Shown piece by piece: positions 13,239 to 15,970 of a stretch of DNA of 15,970 nt. The stretch covers positions 1-15,970 of the forward strand of contig JAGCBE010000185.1 of assembly GCA_017652345.1 (NCBI GenBank), in the 5' to 3' direction. Source of the stretch: Methanobrevibacter sp. (GTDB taxonomy: Archaea; Methanobacteriota; Methanobacteria; Methanobacteriales; Methanobacteriaceae). Each line of letters opens with the position of its first letter. The stretch's first letter is position 1. The position numbers were made by a program, and so were the translations under genes. Under the pieces are notes generated by a model that saw only the letters and a program-made list of their open reading frames with translations, ran no database searches and was not told where the DNA came from.

Positions 13239-13650
13239 TATAAAATTTGCTATTTCAGTTCTTGAAGAAAAGGCAAAAGACATTACTGATTTATTTTCAA
13301 AAGTTGTTGATTATTACGAAGAGCTTGAGGACAGTACAAGAGAGAAATACACGCAGAATCATTGGACTGTAAATATCAATTTAAGAAACGGAACAGAACT
13401 AAAAGAAATTTTTAAGACATATGATGACGCAAATGAGTTTATACGCTCTAAAAAACTAAAAGATAAAGATTTTGTAAATTCTTGCATCAGCAACACTTTG
13501 TACTATAAATTACAAAAACTATGTGAATATAAAGATTTTGAGACACAGGTGCTTGAAGATCAGTTGAAAGCGATTGAGGATGCTATTAAAATTTTAAATA
13601 ACAACTACTATAATAGTACATTTTTTAAACTAAAGGAATCCGAGGTTTAA
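13222..13650 (+). CDS. Small helical protein of unknown function
   Basis: ATG 13222 is six bases behind AAGGAGG. An in-frame ATG at 13216 abuts that ribosome site and is unlikely. The 142 residues begin with helices (DIKFAISVLEEKAKDITDLF, then VVDYYEELEDSTREKY). A strand pair with helix follows (HWTVNINLRNGTELKEIF, YDDANEFIRSKK), then a final helical part. The central unit repeats the strand-strand-helix pattern of the gene at 12934. It ends two bases before the next start. No family recognised. Confidence 0.85.
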   Translation: MGTEHDIKFAISVLEEKAKDITDLFSKVVDYYEELEDSTREKYTQNHWTVNINLRNGTELKEIFKTYDDANEFIRSKKLKDKDFVNSCISNTLYYKLQKLCEYKDFETQVLEDQLKAIEDAIKILNNNYYNSTFFKLKESEV

Positions 13651-13652
13651 TT

Positions 13653-14102
13653 ATGAATAAGTATGTTAAATCTGCAAAATTAAATAAAGTGCCGTGGGAT
13701 CCGGTAGATACGACTAAGATCAATTTTAGAGAATCTTTAACACTATCATTTGAAGATACAAATATTTGCGGTGTACCTGCAACGGATTTTATGAGTATAG
13801 TAAATGCTATGATTAAAGAAGAAATTGAAAAAATGGATTGTATATTCATAACGACAGCCATATTTTATGGGTACGATAGTGCTGATAAACTAATTAACCT
13901 TCTACTAACTGAAAATATTGAAGAACTTGGATATTTCTTGCAACAGGTAAATAAACGATTTGAGGAACAAAACATTGATAGAAGGTTTGCTGTTCCACCT
14001 GATTTAACAGCATATCGAATTAGAGTTGAGCAAGACCGCGAACGATTAACTGACCGTTGGAATTATGTTGTGAAGAAATTATCAAGTGGTTTTGAAAAGT
14101 GA
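13653..14102 (+). CDS. Hypothetical protein, last gene of the third cassette
   Basis: ATG 13653 has GAGG about eight bases upstream. It encodes 149 residues. Motif-like pieces are KLNKVPWDPVDTTKINF, LTLSFEDTNICGVPATDF, then a mostly helical middle (IVNAMIKEEIEKMDC, KLINLLLTENIEELGYFLQQ) and a basic end rich in Arg and Lys (DLTAYRIRVEQDRERLTDRW). No Cys pairs and no membrane segment. It ends about 15 bases before a strong terminator stem. Function unknown. Confidence 0.84.
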   Translation: MNKYVKSAKLNKVPWDPVDTTKINFRESLTLSFEDTNICGVPATDFMSIVNAMIKEEIEKMDCIFITTAIFYGYDSADKLINLLLTENIEELGYFLQQVNKRFEEQNIDRRFAVPPDLTAYRIRVEQDRERLTDRWNYVVKKLSSGFEK

Positions 14103-14117
14103 TTAGTAAATATATAC

Positions 14118-14151
14118 AAAAATCCGGTAAATAATCACCGGATTTTTTATT
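14118..14151 (+). terminator. Rho-independent terminator
   Basis: AAAAATCCGGT (14118-14128) pairs perfectly over 11 bases with ACCGGATTTTT (14137-14147) across an eight-base loop, and the right arm ends in a run of T. It closes the 10606-14102 unit, 24 bases before the next -35. Confidence 0.93.
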
Positions 14152-14170
14152 TCAAATTTCAAAAAACCTC

Positions 14171-14199
14171 TTGACAAATACTTCATAATATGTTATACT
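14171..14199 (+). promoter_or_regulatory. Sigma-A promoter, cassette copy 4
   Basis: TTGACA (14171-14176), a 17-base spacer, an extended TGT and TATACT (14194-14199). The bases AAACCTC before the -35 are the same as in copy 1, and TTGTAAATAAAAC after the -10 resembles copies 2 and 3. Confidence 0.94.
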
Positions 14200-14245
14200 A
14201 TACTTGTAAATAAAACAATCGTGTATTCAGTAATGGAGGTTAAAA

Positions 14246-14869
14246 ATGAAAAAGAAAATCCAATATGGAACGATTGATCTAACTCCCGGTGCAAAAGATG
14301 ATCCATATTTTGATATGATTCAAAATTGTTGTCCACATTGTCTTCATGTAGATGAAACAGGAAAAGAACAAGAAGTAGAACCACTTCGTAATGAAATTAA
14401 AACATTCTATGAACAATGTTGGAATGGGTTTGGATATAATGAGTATAAAGTATTACCACATCTCTGTCATAGCTGTAAATCTATTTTCCTGTCATACCGG
14501 ATGCAAAAGAAAATAAATTGGCAAGAAATTATTGGGTTAATTCTAATTGTTTATGGCGTAATTGGTTTGGTACTTGCTGTTTTCTATACTATGACCAAAA
14601 GCCTTGGAATGCTGCATTGGTTAGCTATTGTAAGTCTTTGCTTTGGTATTGGATGTGTTTCAGACAATGATTATATGAAAAAGAAATTGAACTTTAGTTA
14701 TGTATACGATGAGGTTGAATGTGATTGGCTATTAACACAATATTTACATAAAGAAAATGAAAAAGAAGAGACAGGTATTCCAAATACAGAAAATGAAGAT
14801 CCGTACAAAGATCTTCCATATGAAGGAAAGATGGTTGGTTGTGTGTTTAGAAGACCGGCGGATGAATAA
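14246..14869 (+). CDS. Membrane protein with Cys-rich (zinc-ribbon-like) N-terminus
   Basis: ATG 14246 follows TGGAGG. The 207-residue protein begins with a soluble part holding CCPHC (Cys28, Cys29, Cys32) and CHSC (Cys74, Cys77), arranged like the two knuckles of a zinc ribbon. Two membrane helices follow, at about 95-117 (IIGLILIVYGVIGLVLAVFY) and 122-138 (LHWLAIVSLCFGIGCVSD), with a very short loop, so both ends face the same side. The C-terminus is acidic (ENEKEETGIPNTENEDPYKD). A zinc-ribbon region plus two membrane helices is a familiar layout for small membrane regulators. A phage version could alter the envelope or block superinfection (inference). First gene behind promoter copy 4. 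Confidence 0.86.
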   Translation: MKKKIQYGTIDLTPGAKDDPYFDMIQNCCPHCLHVDETGKEQEVEPLRNEIKTFYEQCWNGFGYNEYKVLPHLCHSCKSIFLSYRMQKKINWQEIIGLILIVYGVIGLVLAVFYTMTKSLGMLHWLAIVSLCFGIGCVSDNDYMKKKLNFSYVYDEVECDWLLTQYLHKENEKEETGIPNTENEDPYKDLPYEGKMVGCVFRRPADE

Positions 14870-14887
14870 TTTATAGGAGCTGTAATC

Positions 14888-15070
14888 ATGAAATCAGTTT
14901 ATCATGTTTCAATTTTTGAAGTTGATTTTCAGAGTCATAACTACAAATTCATTGATGATTGTTTTAGAAAATTTAACAATTATTATGATGCATTAAGATA
15001 TGCACAATGGAATTCTATTGAAACAATGACATTTAGAAGAGGATATTTTATAAATGAGGTGACTTTATGA
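14888..15070 (+). CDS. 60-residue mini-protein of unknown function
   Basis: ATG 14888 follows TAGGAG. The sequence gives a strand pair (YHVSIFEVDFQSHNYKF), a turn and a helix with the pattern NNYYDALRYAQWNS, then a basic end. The D-A-x-x-Y-A helix resembles those in the products at 12934 and 13222. The stop overlaps the next start as ATGA, so its translation is likely coupled to the DnaJ-like gene. No family recognised. Confidence 0.82.
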   Translation: MKSVYHVSIFEVDFQSHNYKFIDDCFRKFNNYYDALRYAQWNSIETMTFRRGYFINEVTL

Positions 15071-15357
15071 ATTTTCATGAATTTCAATCGCTTGCAAAAG
15101 CACATAGAATTATGACAGATATTTTAATCAAACATATTCACTCCGGTGATGAAGATGAGTTTATACATCTTAGAAATCTTAAATTTGGTGAAATAGAAGA
15201 TATGTTGCAAGACTTGTCCACAAAGGGAATTGTCTGTTCTGCTTGTGGTGGAACAGGAACTAAATTTTACGAAACTGATCAAATAACAAGAGAGTGTCCA
15301 ACCTGTGGAGGCAAAGGTGGTTTTTTCAAAGTTTGGGATATGGAGGTTGATTTGTAA
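15067..15357 (+). CDS. Mini-protein with two DnaJ-type CxxCxGxG zinc motifs
   Basis: ATG 15067 follows GAGGT. The 96-residue protein has a helical N-terminus (FHEFQSLAKAHRIMTDILIK) and a second helix. The last 40 residues contain two CxxCxGxG motifs: CSACGGTG at 57-64 and CPTCGGKG at 77-84. In DnaJ these repeats form the zinc-binding, substrate-binding region. There is no J domain here, so it is not a chaperone of the usual kind. Similar pairs occur in small protein-interaction modules. The stop shares bases with the next start (TAATG), tying it to the metallophosphoesterase. Confidence 0.87.
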   Translation: MNFHEFQSLAKAHRIMTDILIKHIHSGDEDEFIHLRNLKFGEIEDMLQDLSTKGIVCSACGGTGTKFYETDQITRECPTCGGKGGFFKVWDMEVDL

Positions 15358-15970
15358 TGTTTTATTATACAGGAGATATTCATGGAAAACCAGATAAGAT
15401 TATTGAATTTGCATTAAAAAATAAACTAACTAAGAACGACACTATTGTAATTCTTGGAGATGTTGGTTGTAATTATTACGGTGAGAAATCAGTAAAAGAT
15501 CATAACATGAAGTACAAACTCTCCAAGCTTCCATGTACTATTTTCTGTATACATGGAAACCACGAGGCCAGACCGCAAACTATTTCAACCTATAGAAGAA
15601 AACTTTGGAATCAGGGTTATGTGTATGTTGAAGATGAATTTCCAAATATTATCTTCGCCGTGGACGGTAATATTTATGATTTAGACGGAAAAGATACTCT
15701 TGTAATTGGCGGAGCATATTCTGTAGATAAGTATTATAGACTTGAAATGGGGTATAACTGGTTTCCTGATGAACAACCTAGTGACGAAACAAAACAGGAA
15801 ACAGAACAAGCTATTGGAATGTGGGGTTATGAATTTGATCAAATTCTCACACATACTTGCCCAAAGAAATATATTCCAACAGAGGCATTTCTTCCAGGAA
15901 TAGATCAATCAAAAGTAGATAATTCCACCGAGGAATGGTTAGACACTATTGAAGAAAAATGTACCTATGG
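15357..15970 (+). CDS. Calcineurin-type metallophosphoesterase, 3'-partial
   Basis: ATG 15357 shares its A with the upstream TAA, and GGAGG sits ten bases before it. The frame stays open to the window edge, giving 204 residues so far. Metal-binding motifs are GDIHG (Asp7, His9), GDVG (Asp35), GNHE (Asn68, His69) and THTCP (His166). The usual final GHxH would lie just beyond the window. A YNWFPDEQPS segment at 133-142 resembles the tryptophan-rich insert of phage metallophosphoesterases. The family removes phosphate from proteins, nucleotides or nucleic acids. The substrate cannot be read from sequence; candidates include cyclic nucleotides or host signalling phosphates, an inference only. Probably the end product of the fourth unit's coupled trio. 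Confidence 0.92.
   Translation, partial: MFYYTGDIHGKPDKIIEFALKNKLTKNDTIVILGDVGCNYYGEKSVKDHNMKYKLSKLPCTIFCIHGNHEARPQTISTYRRKLWNQGYVYVEDEFPNIIFAVDGNIYDLDGKDTLVIGGAYSVDKYYRLEMGYNWFPDEQPSDETKQETEQAIGMWGYEFDQILTHTCPKKYIPTEAFLPGIDQSKVDNSTEEWLDTIEEKCTY

Noticed and set aside
1..15970. CRISPR array, tRNA, integrase, transposase or attachment site
   Set aside because: No regularly spaced direct repeats, cloverleaf, recombinase motif or flanking inverted repeats were seen. The only repeated DNA is the promoter block.

Overview
The window looks like part of the genome of a tailed phage (or prophage) of a low-GC Gram-positive host, probably a gut clostridium. Every convincing gene is on the + strand. 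Genes are short, tightly packed and often overlap by 1-14 bases, and nearly all have a strong AGGAGG-type ribosome site. Promoters are of the sigma-A type, and one long gene encodes a modular tail fibre or receptor-binding protein. The host assignment is inferred from base composition, ribosome sites and protein style, because no host marker gene is present.

Layout: (1) Bases 1-1614 hold four small genes, the first cut by the window edge, ending in an AT-hook protein, and are closed by a terminator at 1621-1659. (2) Bases 1660-3976 hold the 718-residue fibre gene, with a hairpin over its ribosome site, and a very short ORF touching its end. A terminator follows at 4074-4110. (3) Bases 4129-15970 form an accessory-gene region of four transcription units. 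Each is opened by almost the same promoter: TTGACA or TTGACT, a 17-base spacer, an extended TGT, then TATACT or TATAAT. The -35 boxes begin at 4129, 7550, 10540 and 14171. Each promoter sits directly behind a rho-independent terminator (the last at 14118-14151). At 10506-10568 the terminator and promoter are fused.

Most accessory genes belong to no family I can name. The recognisable ones are a pyrimidine-dimer glycosylase-like protein (4529-5002), an AP2-domain DNA-binding protein (10606-11076), a membrane protein with a Cys-rich N-terminus (14246-14869), a DnaJ-like CxxCxGxG mini-protein (15067-15357) and a calcineurin-type metallophosphoesterase running off the right end (15357-15970). There is one pair of tandem paralogues (11952-12323 and 12337-12915), and many very small proteins carry Cys pairs that could bind zinc.

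Taken together, the fibre gene would serve host recognition. The four repeated promoter units look like early-expressed cargo that could be gained or lost as whole cassettes, with one repair enzyme and several possible host-interaction proteins. No integrase, replication, packaging, tRNA, CRISPR or insertion sequence was seen.
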